From: an uncultured Anaeroplasmataceae bacterium
GTDB lineage: Bacteria > Bacillota_I > Bacilli_A > Acholeplasmatales > Anaeroplasmataceae
Assembly (NCBI GenBank): GCA_934229535.1
Contig: CAKQDS010000009.1
Span: 1 to 64,000 of the forward strand
Direction: 5' to 3'
DNA: 64,000 nucleotides
The position numbers were made by a program, and so were the translations under genes. Of this stretch, positions 63,764-64,000 are shown piece by piece (within the stretch, counting starts at the first letter, position 1; the number at the start of each line of letters is the position of its first letter). The notes under the pieces are model-generated. The model searched no databases, was not told the DNA's origin, and saw only the letters and a program-made list of their open reading frames with translations.

Positions 63764-64000
63764 TCATAATTTAATGAATTCATTTTTCTTATCATCATAG
63801 TAATATAGTTCGGAATATAAACTTTTTAAAGCATTTTCAAATGAATTCAAAATGCTATAATTAGAATATTCCACATCCAATATATGCCCGTTTTTAGGTA
63901 ATATTGCATCAACAAGTTCAAATTCTTTTAATGCTTCTTTTTCAGTTTCAGATTCACCATTTTCATTGACATCATTAATATTTACAACTAATATAGCTTT
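63764..64000 (-). CDS. C-terminal part of an unidentified gene (window edge)
   Basis: An open frame of 78 codons runs from the right edge to a TGA at 63764-63766. The visible sequence (AILVVNINDVNENGESETEK, then AILPKNGHILDVEYS, then SLYSELYYYDD) is acidic and protein-like. Start, length and identity lie outside the window. Confidence 0.5.
   Translation of the reverse strand, partial: KAILVVNINDVNENGESETEKEALKEFELVDAILPKNGHILDVEYSNYSILNSFENALKSLYSELYYYDDKKNEFIKL

Overview
The window is about 30% GC and dense in leftward (minus-strand) genes. It uses TGA as a normal stop (for example the giant gene ending at 9006 and the ATPase gene ending at 29288) and has Firmicutes-type AGGAGG ribosome sites and TTGACA/TATAAT promoters. 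With EF-P, SbcCD, an aluminum-resistance-type PLP enzyme, CxxC/LGH repeat lipoproteins, Flg_new repeats and MBG/cadherin-like surface modules, this suggests a low-GC Bacillota genome, probably a gut-type Bacilli/Erysipelotrichia/Mollicutes-related anaerobe that keeps the standard code. No rRNA, tRNA, CRISPR array, transposase or prophage was seen.

Region 1 (1-42.2 kb) is dominated by four giant secreted or surface proteins of 2087, 3325, 3208 and 3820 aa. The leftward operon 18983 -> 1 encodes a 3325-aa protein (cohesin-like domains alternating with Flg_new repeats, then MBG/Ig-like repeats, then a dockerin), a 2087-aa protein (one N-terminal cohesin-like domain, about nineteen cadherin-like beta-sandwiches, a C-terminal membrane anchor), a membrane EAL phosphodiesterase with a dead GGDEF domain, and a CxxC-repeat lipoprotein cut by the window edge. 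The first two genes overlap by ATGA. Upstream lie the 3208-aa and 3820-aa proteins, both ending in a dockerin. They share an almost identical 6.37-kb 3' part and are separated by a stand-alone SMC-like ATPase gene. My reading is a cohesin-dockerin surface assembly without catalytic enzymes, genetically linked to c-di-GMP turnover.

Region 2 (42.4-50.4 kb) holds a Pr6Pr membrane protein, a GNAT, a cytoplasmic TPR-GAF-GGDEF diguanylate cyclase, an AlbA_2/HATPase regulator-like gene flanked by a 38-bp direct repeat, a compact unit with its own promoter and terminator that could make a 28-aa peptide or small RNA, and a DisA_N/DAC-like protein whose catalytic RHR motif is altered. The 38-bp repeat overlaps the -35 box of the AlbA_2 gene and also lies just upstream of the diguanylate cyclase promoter, so the two genes may share a regulator.

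Region 3 (50.5-64 kb) is mostly housekeeping: a DMT transporter, a PLP lyase, a DUF2188-like small protein, SDR and efp, a macro-sbcD-sbcC-flavin reductase operon, a GNAT, and a DUF4874/DUF4832 lipoprotein. It also has an AAA_14/DUF4143 gene reduced to its two ends by an apparently in-frame internal deletion, a WapI-like protein, decayed coding debris, and a partial gene at the right edge.
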